Below are positions 19,491 through 28,591 of a stretch of 64,000 nucleotides of DNA, piece after piece. The notes under the pieces are model-generated. The model was not told where the DNA came from, ran no database searches, and worked only from the letters and a program-made list of their open reading frames with translations. Source of the DNA: Alteromonas sp. M12. GTDB lineage: Bacteria; Pseudomonadota; Gammaproteobacteria; Enterobacterales; Alteromonadaceae. Within the stretch, counting starts at the first letter, position 1. The number at the start of each line of letters is the position of its first letter. Location of the stretch: positions 4,650,001 to 4,714,000 of the forward strand of contig NZ_CP144164.1 in the NCBI RefSeq assembly GCF_037478005.1. The letters run 5' to 3'. A program made the translations under genes and the position numbers.

Positions 19491-20323
19491 TGAAATACTT
19501 ACAAAAATTGGTAGTCATATCACTTTTATCTTTGCTGTTAATGCCCATCCATGAGGGGAACGCCAGCACTAAAATGAGTGCAATTGAGCTTGCTGAAAAA
19601 GTGGCTAATCGCTCGTCAAATAAAAGCAGAGTAGGGTTTATGCATTTTACTATGCGTAACAATGCAGGTTCTGAGCGTAAACGCTCAGCCTTGGTAGTCC
19701 ACTCTCAAGTGCCAGAAAGAACCAAAATAGGTATTTATTTTACCGAACCTGCAGGGCTGCGTGACACTAGCTTTTTAAGTCATGACAACAGCGCGAGTCA
19801 GGACCAAAACTGGCTCTACTTACCTGCCACTGATCGAGTACGAAAACTTCCCTCTTCGAGCCGCGGAGACTACTTCATGGGCACCGATTTGAGTTATGGC
19901 GACATTAAAGACAACTTTAAGTTTGCACTGGAAGATTGGGACTTCAGTTTAGGAGAGTCGACAGTGGAAAACGGTAAGACCTATTACCAACTCAAAGGAG
20001 TACCCAAAAACGAGCTGATAAAAGCTGAAATTGGCTACGCTAGTTTTAGAGCAAAGATTGATTCTCAAACCTGGTTTCCCATCAAGATAGAATATACGGA
20101 TAGCGACAATGCGCCCCTAAAAGAGGTAAATGTTGTTGCCCTCGATATTATCGATGAAACCTGGACTGCAACACATTTTACGATTGACAATTCCCAACTC
20201 CAACATCAAACCGAAATTATCATAAGCGATATGCGGGCGGTTACTCAGGTGCCTACCTACTTGCTCACTGCCGATGAGTTAGCCTATGGAGCACCACTTA
20301 TGCTACTCGAAGATAAAAGTTGA
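19490..20323 (+). CDS. LolA-like outer-membrane lipoprotein-sorting family protein
   Basis: The product has 277 residues, with a signal peptide of about 26 residues ending in GNA. The mature protein has the features of the LolA-like family (outer membrane lipoprotein-sorting protein, PF17131-type). These include repeated beta strands, an N-terminal helix IELAEKVANR, and a central WLYLPATDRVRKLPSS segment followed by GDYFMGTDLSYGD. Members commonly accompany MMPL exporters and are thought to shuttle hydrophobic cargo across the periplasm. The gene overlaps the exporter stop by one base and overlaps or abuts the next gene. The three therefore form an inner-membrane, periplasm and outer-membrane set. 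Confidence 0.82.
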   Translation: MKYLQKLVVISLLSLLLMPIHEGNASTKMSAIELAEKVANRSSNKSRVGFMHFTMRNNAGSERKRSALVVHSQVPERTKIGIYFTEPAGLRDTSFLSHDNSASQDQNWLYLPATDRVRKLPSSSRGDYFMGTDLSYGDIKDNFKFALEDWDFSLGESTVENGKTYYQLKGVPKNELIKAEIGYASFRAKIDSQTWFPIKIEYTDSDNAPLKEVNVVALDIIDETWTATHFTIDNSQLQHQTEIIISDMRAVTQVPTYLLTADELAYGAPLMLLEDKS

Positions 20324-20331
20324 GCTTCAGC

Positions 20332-21669
20332 ATGAACAGCATTTTTTTGCGAGCAAACAATAATCTGCTTAAAGCCAGCCTGGTTTTGCTGAGCATTTTT
20401 GTTTGCCAGATAAATTTGGCCTTTGCGCAATCTGTTTCGAGCATAATAAAAGTCGAATACCGCTTAGGTTTAAATCTGAATGACGCTGAGCTACAACATG
20501 CGAGATTAAGTATAAGCGCTGATACACGCTATCGTATTAACCGAAACTGGAGCATATACCTTGATCTACGAGGTGAAGCAGCAGATGACGACGTTGGCTT
20601 AGGCACGGTAAATACCTACTCATCGCTTAGCAAGCCTTTGCTCGATGGTAAACATACACGTTTCGAGGTAGACCGTGCATTTGTGCAATGGCGCGAGCGT
20701 GCTCATACGCTTACTCTGGGTAAGCAAGTTACTCCTTGGGGAGTGTTAGATGGTATTCAAATTACCGATCGCTTTGACCCAGTGCGGCGCCGCGATTTTG
20801 TGCTGACCGATGTTAGACCCCAACGCATTGCTCGGTGGGGAGCTCGCTGGCGCAATACTCTGGGGAAATTTAAACTAGATGCTTCATTTGCCTTGGATGG
20901 CACAGTTTCCCAGCAGGCAGAAATCAACACGCTATTTTTTACTCATTCGACTCGCTTTACGGGAGGCATAAATCTATCCTCGACACCGATTGCGATGATC
21001 GCTGAACAGCGCAATACCAGCCTCGAGCAATCCACTTTCGGAATGCGTGCTTCTCGTCCACTTGGTTCTGGCGAGCTTTCGTTGTTGACGTTTCGAGGAC
21101 CGGATACAGATCCCCTTCTAACTTTAGTACAGCAACCATTAATTAATCAGCCCGCAACGGTTACCCTAACATATCAGCGAAGAACTCTTTATGGCGCAAC
21201 CTATGATCTAAGTTTGGGAGAAACGGTGCTACGCGGTGAAATTGCCTACATTCCTGATCAATCTATCAATATTATTAGTGAAATTCCGCTGCAATCTGCA
21301 CGGGCAAAACGCCTGTTAGCAGGCGTAGGGCTTGATTGGAACGCACCCGCTCAGTGGTTTGTTAATGGGCAGCTTGCTATCGATTATGTAAATGGCGAAG
21401 ACTTCAGTTTAGTACGCCCAGCAACCGATACCATCTTGACCTTACGGGCGCAACGTACCTTTATAAATGGACGTTTGCTCTTTAAGGGGGAATTAATTGG
21501 CACCCTTAATGAAAAAGACGGGGTGTTGCGGCCTGAGCTAGCATACGATTATTCTGACAGACTCAAACTCCGTTCAGGTATCGACTACTTATTTGGTGAT
21601 GAAAACAGTCAATTTGGCCAATTTAGAGACAATTCAAGATTTTGGTTTGCAGCAACTTATACCTTTTGA
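20332..21669 (+). CDS. Predicted outer-membrane beta-barrel protein of the MMPL/LolA-like operon
   Basis: The product has 445 residues from the ATG at 20332. A TTG at 20320, overlapping the preceding stop, is an alternative. A signal peptide ends near FAQ. The remainder is made of alternating amphipathic strands rich in Tyr, Trp and Arg and ends in WFAATYTF, the terminal aromatic pattern recognised by the BAM machinery. It resembles DUF1302-like or porin-like barrels that accompany MMPL plus LolA-like pairs, but I cannot assign a named family. As third gene of the operon it would give the exporter an outer-membrane component. Confidence 0.78.
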   Translation: MNSIFLRANNNLLKASLVLLSIFVCQINLAFAQSVSSIIKVEYRLGLNLNDAELQHARLSISADTRYRINRNWSIYLDLRGEAADDDVGLGTVNTYSSLSKPLLDGKHTRFEVDRAFVQWRERAHTLTLGKQVTPWGVLDGIQITDRFDPVRRRDFVLTDVRPQRIARWGARWRNTLGKFKLDASFALDGTVSQQAEINTLFFTHSTRFTGGINLSSTPIAMIAEQRNTSLEQSTFGMRASRPLGSGELSLLTFRGPDTDPLLTLVQQPLINQPATVTLTYQRRTLYGATYDLSLGETVLRGEIAYIPDQSINIISEIPLQSARAKRLLAGVGLDWNAPAQWFVNGQLAIDYVNGEDFSLVRPATDTILTLRAQRTFINGRLLFKGELIGTLNEKDGVLRPELAYDYSDRLKLRSGIDYLFGDENSQFGQFRDNSRFWFAATYTF

Positions 21670-21783
21670 AACTGCAGACTTAAAAAACCGAAACCAAGAC
21701 CCTATTGTGCAGCTGAGCGTAGTGGTGTATTGATTAAAATTTATGCCGTATTTATATATTAGGCACCTCCTTATAAACAACTC

Positions 21784-21802
21784 ACAAATGAGAATCATTA
21801 TC
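21784..21802. promoter_or_regulatory. Fur box upstream of RND efflux operon
   Basis: The 19-bp sequence ending in AATCATTATC matches the classical Fur consensus at 15 of 19 positions. Within the 15-bp 7-1-7 core (TGATAAT-C-ATTATCA) it matches 14 of 15. It sits about 150 bases before the start of the adaptor gene, where a promoter would be expected. This predicts iron-repressed expression. Confidence 0.75.
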
Positions 21803-21940
21803 AAAAACAATTGCTTTTGCTACTTTGACTGACTTATAGTGAGTAGCCGCCTTTCGTTGTTGTCAGCAAATTAATTTAGTTCCTGTACGTGGCTTTAGCT
21901 ATATTTTTTAGGGTTTATTTACATTGCTAAATGTATGTTT

Positions 21941-21955
21941 AGGGAGATATTTTTG
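21941..21955 (+). promoter_or_regulatory. Shine-Dalgarno deciding a TTG start
   Basis: AGGGAG (21941-21946) lies six bases before TTG (21953-21955). The in-frame ATG at 21935 has no ribosome-binding site and lies upstream of this motif, so initiation at TTG is preferred. Confidence 0.6.
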
Positions 21956-23020
21956 AATTCATATAAATTTTATTGGTGCTGTCTTTTGCTCTGTTTTAGC
22001 GTATTTCCATCGACCGCAAAACAGGTTGTGAATGTGGTTGTAGATCAAGTTAAACCTCAGCAGCTCACACCTATAGTCACCCTAACAGGCTCATTAAAAG
22101 CACAGCGTCATGCTAACCTTTCAGTGTTAACCGATGGAATTGTCACCCATATTTACGCTGAAACTGGTGAAAAAGTGCAGCAAGGTGAAGCGTTACTTAA
22201 CTTAGATTCAGCTCTAGTAAAAGCACAATTACAAGCAAATAAAGCCGCATTGGCGCGAGAGCAAGTGGCCGTTGATAATGCCCAACGACGCCTTACCGAG
22301 GCACAGTCTTTATTCGACAAAAAGTTATTTGCGCAAACCGAACTTGCTGACCGTGAAACAGCATTAAACAGTGCTAAAGCAAGTTTACTCGAAGCACAGG
22401 CAAATCAGTTTTATCAACAGCAACTATTAAATCACCACCAATTATTAGCCCCTTTTAACGGCATTATCGCCGAACGTATGGTTGATGTGGGTGAATGGGT
22501 AACCCGAGGTCAAAGTGTTTTTGAACTGGTTAGCAATGAACAATTGTGGCTTGATTTATACATGCCGCAAGAACATTTTAATGGGGTTGATGTGAATAGT
22601 ACGGTTAAGGTGTATTTATCATCAAAACCCGAAAAAACTTTTAGCGCAACAGTGGTAACGAAGGTGCCTGTAGTGAACACCAATAATCGCAGTTTTTTAC
22701 TGCGCTTAGCGCTAGATAACGCTTCTGACCTGCAGGTGGGTTTATCAGCAAGTGCAGATATTCCACTAGTTCAAAGCGCGCAAGAAAGTGTGGTGATTGA
22801 GCGAGACGCCTTATTACGTCACCCGGACGGTGGTTTTAGCGTATTTATAGAACATGATGGAGTTGCACACAGACAGAATGTCAAAATAGGCGCTCGAATG
22901 AACGGCAAGGTTGAAATTACACAAGGGTTGAAAGCGGAACAATGGGTGGTCACCCAAGGTAATGAGTTGCTTCAAGATGGACAATCGGTAAATGTAGTGT
23001 CTAGATTGGGAGAGAAATAA
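21953..23020 (+). CDS. RND efflux periplasmic adaptor subunit (membrane fusion protein)
   Basis: The product has 355 residues from TTG at 21953 (361 from ATG 21935). Starting at TTG gives a compact signal peptide rich in Cys, Leu and Phe, ending near STAKQ. The HlyD/AcrA order is visible: a barrel-sandwich half (TGSLKAQRHANLSVLTDG and IYAETGEKVQQGEALLNLD), an alpha-helical hairpin (about residues 90-165), the second lipoyl half (LLAPFNGIIAERMVDVGEW), then beta-barrel and membrane-proximal domains. It connects the inner-membrane pump encoded next (one-base overlap) to an outer-membrane channel not encoded in this window. The upstream Fur box suggests iron-controlled export. Confidence 0.88.
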   Translation: MNSYKFYWCCLLLCFSVFPSTAKQVVNVVVDQVKPQQLTPIVTLTGSLKAQRHANLSVLTDGIVTHIYAETGEKVQQGEALLNLDSALVKAQLQANKAALAREQVAVDNAQRRLTEAQSLFDKKLFAQTELADRETALNSAKASLLEAQANQFYQQQLLNHHQLLAPFNGIIAERMVDVGEWVTRGQSVFELVSNEQLWLDLYMPQEHFNGVDVNSTVKVYLSSKPEKTFSATVVTKVPVVNTNNRSFLLRLALDNASDLQVGLSASADIPLVQSAQESVVIERDALLRHPDGGFSVFIEHDGVAHRQNVKIGARMNGKVEITQGLKAEQWVVTQGNELLQDGQSVNVVSRLGEK

Positions 23021-26000
23021 TGTTACAGGGCGCCGTTAAACACGGGGTTTTAGTCGCTGTAACCGTGATGATTTTTTGTATCTTAGGGATTGTTGCCGCA
23101 TTTAAAATTCCGGTTCAAATGATCCCCGATCTCGATGTTCGTACCATCACTGTGGTTACTCAATGGGCTGGTGCTACTCCGCAAGATGTAGAAAATGAAA
23201 TACTTATCGAGCAAGAGCGTTATTTACGTTCGCTACCTAACTTAAAACGCATGTCGAGCTACGCGACAACGGGTGAAGCCGAGGTTGAATTAGAGTTCCC
23301 ATTTGGCGCGGATGTTAATGAAGCTCTGATCAATGTCAGTAACGCGTTAGCGCAAGTGCCTAACTACCCTGAAAACGTAGACCAACCCGTTCTGTATAGC
23401 AGCTCTTTCTCGTCAAACGCCTTTATGTTTTTCACTTTAAAGCCTTTAGCCGGTAATCCGCTGCAAATAGATATTGATATGTTACGGGATTTTGCCCAAG
23501 ACAATGTCCGCCCTCAAATGGAGCGCGTTACCGGAATATCCAAAGTAGATGTACGTGGGGGCGCTTTATATCAAGTACAAATACTTGTTGACCAACAAAA
23601 GCTTGCCAGTAGAAATATCAGTTTAATCAATGTCCGAGATGCAATTCGAAGTCGAAATTTAGATGCCTCTGCCGGTGATATTGATAGCGGTAAGCGACGG
23701 TATTTATTGCGCATGGTTGGGCGCTTTCAATCGGCACAAGAGCTTGAAGAATTAGTAATTGAACAGCAGCAGGGTAACACCGTAAAACTAAAAGATGTTG
23801 CCACTGTGAAACTTGATCATTATGAGTTACGTAATATCGATTATAACGATGGTGAACGCAGCCTAATGCTATCTGTGCGCCGTGAAAGTGGCTCAAACGT
23901 TATGGCTATCAAAGATCAGTTGATGCAAGTCGTGGAAAGACTGAATCGTGATTTACTGGAAACCAATGGATTGCAACTAACCTTATTGAGTGATGACGTT
24001 CGATATGTAAAAAGCTCGGTTAAAAATGTATGGACCAACCTCGCGTTAGGGGCGTTATTGGCAACGTTGGTGATGTTTGCGTTTTTAAAAAGCCCCCGCT
24101 CTACTCTAATCGGAGTAATGGGCGTACCTATTTGTACCATTGCCGCCTTTTTAGGTTTGTTATTGTTTGATCGAACCATCAATGTCATTTCATTAGCAGG
24201 TGTCGCCTTTGCCATAGGTATGACAGTTGATAATACCATTGTGGTATTGGAAAACATTGAACAAGCTAAACGTCGAGGGTTATCAAAACTGCAAGCGGCA
24301 ATGACAGGTGTGCAAGAAGTTTGGCCAGCGGTATTAGCTTCCACATTAACCACTGTATTAGTTTTTGCCCCCATTTTATTTATTGTACAAGAAGCAGGAC
24401 AACTCTATTCAGATGTTGCCATTGCTATTTCAGCGGCGATTATTGCCTCTATGTTAGTAGCATTATTTGTGGTTCCAGCGGCGTCAGCTAAATTTGCTAC
24501 ACAAGAGTCGAAAACCTCTATCATGGCTGCTCCTATGGGTTTACCCCGTTTCATTTCTCGTTTTCTGGCATCTAAGGGACAGCGCTTAATTTGCGTGGCA
24601 CTGGCAGTGGTGGGCTTGCTCGGTGGCGCATGGCTGTTGATGCCTGAGGCTGAATATTTGCCCGAGGGAGAAGAGCCCAAAGCATTTTCCATGATGATTG
24701 CACCGCCAGGGTATAACTTGAGTCATATGCAAAAAATTGGTGATGAGCTATTAACCTATTTTAATGCACATTTAAACGCACCGAAAAGTGACTTTGAGCA
24801 AGGAAAAACCAATTTACCTTCCTTAAAGTATTACTCTATGTCGATAGGTGTGGGCAATATTTGGTTTTTAAGTGAACCCAATGATCCTGCCTATATTGAT
24901 GAAATGATGGCAGCAATAACTGACAAGTTCAAAAGTTATCCGGGCATGCGCGCATTTTCCTCTCGTGGTTCGATAATCTCCAGTAACGATGGCGGCACGC
25001 GCGCCGTTGCGCTAGATATTAGTGGCACTGAACAAGTTGATTTATATCGCGCCGCCGATGCCATCTATCGCTTAGCAAGCGAAGTATTTGATAACCCACA
25101 AATTGACTCTGAACCTTCATCGTTAACCCTCGACCAGCCTTTAATTGAAATTCAGCCGCGTTGGCAGCGTCTTGCTGAAGTTGATATGTCGGCCGATGAA
25201 TTAGGTTATACAGTGGCAGCATTAAGTGATGGTGCCTATGTTGATGAACTGATTTTAGACGACGATAAAGTGGATATTTTTATATTTTCAGAAGCAGGTA
25301 ATCAGCAATCGCTAGCTGGTTTAGAGCAAGCACCAGTGGTGACTAAGCAGGGAATATTACCGTTAAACGCATTGGCAAATCTAAACGAAAAAGCAGACAG
25401 TGATAGTCTCCGTCGCATAGATGGCCGTCGTACCGTAACGGTTTATATTATTCCGCCGCGAGATATCGCTCTTGAACGGGCCCAACAATTAGTGCGAGAA
25501 CAACTGCTACCGCAACTACAACAACAAGGCGATTTGCGGCCCGGTGTGAATATTAGTATAGGTGGTGCCGCTGATCAGCTTGAAAAAACACGTGACGCAT
25601 TGAGCAGTAATTTTATTGTCGCGTTGGCTCTGTGTTATTTGCTGCTAGTGGCTATTTTTAAACATTGGGGGCAACCGTTATTTATTATGGCTACCGTGCC
25701 ATTGGGAATGGCCGGCGGCTTACTTGGCTTAGTGATGACCAATGGAATTGGTTCATTGACCGGCGGTTTTCATCAACCCTTTGATATGATCACTATGTTA
25801 GGTTTCTTAATTTTATTAGGCACTGTGGTCAATAACCCTATTTTAATTGTTGATCAGAGTCGTCGAAATTTATCTGCAGGGCTTAAACCTTATCAGGCCG
25901 TAATTGGTGCACTAGAAACAAGACTAAAGCCGATTATCATGTCGACTATGACAACCCTTTGTGGATTAGCGCCCTTAGTGTTTATTCCTGGCGAAGGCTC

Positions 26001-26112
26001 TGAGTTGTATCGCGGTGTGGGAATCATTGTGTTAGGCGGTATTACGGTCTCTACGCTTATTAGCTTAACGGTATTACCCGCCTTGTTATTAATCTTCTAT
26101 AAAGAAGATTAG
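23020..26112 (+). CDS. RND efflux pump permease subunit (AcrB/MdtB type)
   Basis: The protein has 1030 residues, the normal length for HAE1-type RND pumps. It has a first helix at about 10-28, a large periplasmic loop, a block of helices around 335-500, a second helix near 525-545, a second periplasmic loop and a final helix block. The helix-4 region reads GMTVDNTIVVLENIE, with the acidic residue of the proton relay in its usual place. It would drive proton-coupled export from the periplasm or inner-membrane outer leaflet. The one-base overlap with the adaptor gene shows co-translation. With a Fur box in front, a siderophore or iron-stress-related substrate is a reasonable inference; a drug or solvent substrate cannot be excluded. 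Confidence 0.9.
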   Translation: MLQGAVKHGVLVAVTVMIFCILGIVAAFKIPVQMIPDLDVRTITVVTQWAGATPQDVENEILIEQERYLRSLPNLKRMSSYATTGEAEVELEFPFGADVNEALINVSNALAQVPNYPENVDQPVLYSSSFSSNAFMFFTLKPLAGNPLQIDIDMLRDFAQDNVRPQMERVTGISKVDVRGGALYQVQILVDQQKLASRNISLINVRDAIRSRNLDASAGDIDSGKRRYLLRMVGRFQSAQELEELVIEQQQGNTVKLKDVATVKLDHYELRNIDYNDGERSLMLSVRRESGSNVMAIKDQLMQVVERLNRDLLETNGLQLTLLSDDVRYVKSSVKNVWTNLALGALLATLVMFAFLKSPRSTLIGVMGVPICTIAAFLGLLLFDRTINVISLAGVAFAIGMTVDNTIVVLENIEQAKRRGLSKLQAAMTGVQEVWPAVLASTLTTVLVFAPILFIVQEAGQLYSDVAIAISAAIIASMLVALFVVPAASAKFATQESKTSIMAAPMGLPRFISRFLASKGQRLICVALAVVGLLGGAWLLMPEAEYLPEGEEPKAFSMMIAPPGYNLSHMQKIGDELLTYFNAHLNAPKSDFEQGKTNLPSLKYYSMSIGVGNIWFLSEPNDPAYIDEMMAAITDKFKSYPGMRAFSSRGSIISSNDGGTRAVALDISGTEQVDLYRAADAIYRLASEVFDNPQIDSEPSSLTLDQPLIEIQPRWQRLAEVDMSADELGYTVAALSDGAYVDELILDDDKVDIFIFSEAGNQQSLAGLEQAPVVTKQGILPLNALANLNEKADSDSLRRIDGRRTVTVYIIPPRDIALERAQQLVREQLLPQLQQQGDLRPGVNISIGGAADQLEKTRDALSSNFIVALALCYLLLVAIFKHWGQPLFIMATVPLGMAGGLLGLVMTNGIGSLTGGFHQPFDMITMLGFLILLGTVVNNPILIVDQSRRNLSAGLKPYQAVIGALETRLKPIIMSTMTTLCGLAPLVFIPGEGSELYRGVGIIVLGGITVSTLISLTVLPALLLIFYKED

Positions 26113-26139
26113 CTTTTGTTGTTTTAGCCAAAGAATAGT

Positions 26140-26161
26140 GCGCTGAGTGTTAACCCAGCGC
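26140..26161. terminator. Weak hairpin between convergent genes
   Basis: GCGCTG pairs with CAGCGC around a 10-base loop between the RND operon and the minus-strand FMN reductase gene. Only a poor T-rich tail follows, so termination is possible but unproven. Confidence 0.35.
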
Positions 26162-26172
26162 CTTGTTAATAC

Positions 26173-26712
26173 TTAAAGGGCGTTAACAAAAGCCGTTACA
26201 GTGTTTGTCAGCTCTTGGTCTTTTTCAGTACTTAATTTTCCGTCTACATAGTGCTCATAAAAGCTACCTAGGCTAAACGAACCTTTAACATCCGCTCCCC
26301 AAAACGGTAATAATTGCGCTAATGTTTGAATGTTAGTTGCGCCACCTCTAGGTCCTGGTGAAGTGCTAAGTAACAATACCGGCTTATTGGTCGCAAACAT
26401 TGGATTTTGTAAATCACCTAAACGGGAAACCCAATCAATTAAATTTTTAAACTCTGCAGGTATTGACCCGTTATGTTCTGGAGAAGAAATAATAAAAGCA
26501 TCATATTCAGCGAACAGCGCTCGTACTTGCTTAGCCGTTTCTGGATAACCTTCACCTTGCTCTCGATCTAAACTAAAAAAAGGCATTGGATAGTCTCGAA
26601 TATCCAGCATAGCAACTTCATGCCCTTCGATTTTGCTCGACGCCAACTCTAATAACGTTCGGTTAATTGAGTTTTTACTGTTACTTGCTGATACGGTAAG
26701 TATTTTTTTCAT
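26173..26712 (-). CDS. NADPH-dependent FMN reductase / chromate-reductase-like flavoprotein
   Basis: The product has 179 residues with a flavodoxin-like fold. The phosphate-binding loop is near VSASNSKNSINRTLLE. The central ISSPEHNGSIPAEFKNLIDW segment is the signature of the NADPH-dependent FMN reductase family (PF03358), and STSPGPRGG follows. It should be a cytoplasmic flavin or quinone reductase acting on FMN, quinones or xenobiotics. It is 98 bases downstream of the pirin-like gene on the same strand and probably shares its promoter and LysR-type control. Confidence 0.87.
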   Translation of the reverse strand: MKKILTVSASNSKNSINRTLLELASSKIEGHEVAMLDIRDYPMPFFSLDREQGEGYPETAKQVRALFAEYDAFIISSPEHNGSIPAEFKNLIDWVSRLGDLQNPMFATNKPVLLLSTSPGPRGGATNIQTLAQLLPFWGADVKGSFSLGSFYEHYVDGKLSTEKDQELTNTVTAFVNAL

Positions 26713-26810
26713 GGTTTCAAAGTCCTAAATTGTATTCGGTTGATTGTTAAATGAGAGGTAACTTTTGGCTGTTCTCAAAGCAGATTTAATCTTCGTTAGA
26801 TTAAGTGCTG

Positions 26811-27488
26811 TTAATTAGCCTTATTTAAATAAATCAGTGATAAATGCACTTCATCACTTAGCGCAGTAAAATCTAAGTTTTCATCACGAATTAAATCGCC
26901 ATCTTTTACTTCAATCCCATTTAAGATCCCTTCACCACCGGTGACATAAGCCATGAACGCCCCTTCATGGGTGACATTCTTATGTTTACTTAGTAAACCA
27001 ATTTCAATAATAGTCTGGCTATCCAGTGTGACGTTTTGCGATTTATCACCACCATAAACAGGGGTCATTTCATCTTTTTTAAGATCATAAAATTTGTAAC
27101 TTGCTGGTTCGCCGCTCGTTTCAGGTAAAGCCCATATTTGCAGCATTCTGTTTTCAGAATTATCTGGATTGACTTCATTGTGAACAAAACCTTCTCCACC
27201 AGCACGTTGAGCTTGTACTTGATTGGCTTGCATAGACTTGCCGTTTTGCAAAGAGCCTTGGTGCTCTATTCGGCCTTCTAACATGACCGTAATAACATCA
27301 AGCTCCTTATGGGGATGCATGCGAGTTTCACCTTTAGGTAAAAAGCGCGCATCAGCCAAATAAACAAAGCTACCCAGTCCATTCCATGTATCGTTTTGTC
27401 CGCCAACTTTGTTATCAACAACCAAACGAGTTTCTCTTAATCCTGCAAACCCACCTCGGTGTAATACGTCTCTATGTAATAATTCCAT
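26811..27488 (-). CDS. Pirin-like bicupin protein
   Basis: The product has 225 residues. The N-terminal cupin contains the metal-site pattern MHPHKELDVITVMLEGRIEHQG, with His58, His60 and a downstream His/Glu pair (FVHNE), as in pirins. The C-terminal cupin is less conserved. The length and layout resemble E. coli YhaK/YhhW. Pirins act as quercetinases or redox-sensing proteins; the actual activity here is unknown. It is the first gene of a two-gene unit with the FMN reductase and is divergent from a LysR regulator 163 bases away, a common arrangement in which the regulator controls the pirin unit in response to quinone or electrophile stress. Confidence 0.85.
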   Translation of the reverse strand: MELLHRDVLHRGGFAGLRETRLVVDNKVGGQNDTWNGLGSFVYLADARFLPKGETRMHPHKELDVITVMLEGRIEHQGSLQNGKSMQANQVQAQRAGGEGFVHNEVNPDNSENRMLQIWALPETSGEPASYKFYDLKKDEMTPVYGGDKSQNVTLDSQTIIEIGLLSKHKNVTHEGAFMAYVTGGEGILNGIEVKDGDLIRDENLDFTALSDEVHLSLIYLNKAN

Positions 27489-27612
27489 TCTAATTTCCTC
27501 TGTCTGTAACTAGTTGATAATACAAATCAACTTAATGTTTTGTTTTTTCGAACTGTAAAGCTATTCTATAACCGTAATGAACAATTAAAAATAAAGTAAA
27601 ATTGACAAATAT

Positions 27613-27629
27613 GTTCGAATTTACTGAAC
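27613..27629. promoter_or_regulatory. Candidate LysR-type operator
   Basis: GTTC-N9-GAAC forms a 17-bp dyad that contains a T-N11-A core (27615-27627). It lies 23 bases upstream of the LysR gene start, in the divergent promoter region shared with the pirin-like gene, where autoregulation by a LysR protein is expected. Confidence 0.45.
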
Positions 27630-27651
27630 AATAAGATTCATAGGTGGACGA

Positions 27652-28536
27652 GTGAAATTATCTTTAGAGGCGTGTGAAGTGTTAGATGCAATAGATAGCA
27701 AAGGCAGCTTTGCCGCCGCAGCAGCAGCTTTATATCGCGTGCCATCGACAATTACATATACCGTACAAAAATTAGAAGAAGACTTGGGGATCATAATCTA
27801 TCGCCGAGAAGGTCGAAGATCCATATTAACACCTGCAGGAAAGGTGCTGCTCGAACAAGGCCGAGAATTACTGAAAGCTGCTCAAAGTATTGTAGAAACA
27901 GCCAAGCAAGTAGACAGCGGTTGGGAATCTCACATCAATATAGCAGTGGATACGATTTATGATATTGATGAGTTATACAACCTAATTGAAGAGTTTTATA
28001 AGCTTAAAACCGGTGTCGAAGTTAATATCACTGAAGAAGTATTAGCCGGAAATTGGGAAGCCGTTGTCGAAAATAGAGCTGACCTAGTTATCGGTGCACC
28101 TTATCCTGGAATAAACACTCAAGGGATTAATTTTGAAGAAATTGGCGTAGTAGATTGGCAATTTGTGGTAAGTAAAGAACACCCTTTACTTGAATACGAC
28201 CTACCTTTAACAGAAGAAGATACCAAACCATTTCATTCCATTATTATTAAAGATTCGTCTATAAGATCCCCCGCAATTTCCCATAGGATATTTGAAAAAC
28301 AAAGCGTTTTACGCGTAGCTTCGTTAGAGCAAAAGATATCAGCTCAAATTAGAGGACTGGGCATCGGTTTTTTACCCACACACCGAATTATTAAGCAACT
28401 GGAAGCGGGCGAGTTAGTTTCCCTACCAATCGCTAAAGATGCACCGGTAACGCCCGTATTCATGGGTTGGAGAATAAATAACAAAGGTAGGGCAATAAGG
28501 TGGTTCATCGATAAATTCCGAGACTGTCATAAATAA
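27652..28536 (+). CDS. LysR-family transcriptional regulator
   Basis: The product has 294 residues from a GTG start preceded by AGGTGG. The N-terminal winged helix-turn-helix is clear (SFAAAAAALYRVPSTITYTVQKLEEDLG, split here as SFAAAAAALYRVPST and ITYTVQKLEEDLG). A linker helix and the two-lobed effector-binding domain follow (about 90-294). It is transcribed away from the pirin-like/FMN-reductase unit, so it probably controls that unit and itself. The effector is not deducible. It resembles the YhaJ-type regulators found beside pirin genes. Confidence 0.88.
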   Translation: MKLSLEACEVLDAIDSKGSFAAAAAALYRVPSTITYTVQKLEEDLGIIIYRREGRRSILTPAGKVLLEQGRELLKAAQSIVETAKQVDSGWESHINIAVDTIYDIDELYNLIEEFYKLKTGVEVNITEEVLAGNWEAVVENRADLVIGAPYPGINTQGINFEEIGVVDWQFVVSKEHPLLEYDLPLTEEDTKPFHSIIIKDSSIRSPAISHRIFEKQSVLRVASLEQKISAQIRGLGIGFLPTHRIIKQLEAGELVSLPIAKDAPVTPVFMGWRINNKGRAIRWFIDKFRDCHK

Positions 28537-28591
28537 TGTTCAATTAGAACATCACCTACAATAATCTACAGGCCTATGCACGACGTCGACG

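Noticed and set aside
23916..24692. Minus-strand ORFs inside the RND pump gene
   Set aside because: Antisense shadows; the plus strand holds the full pump protein.
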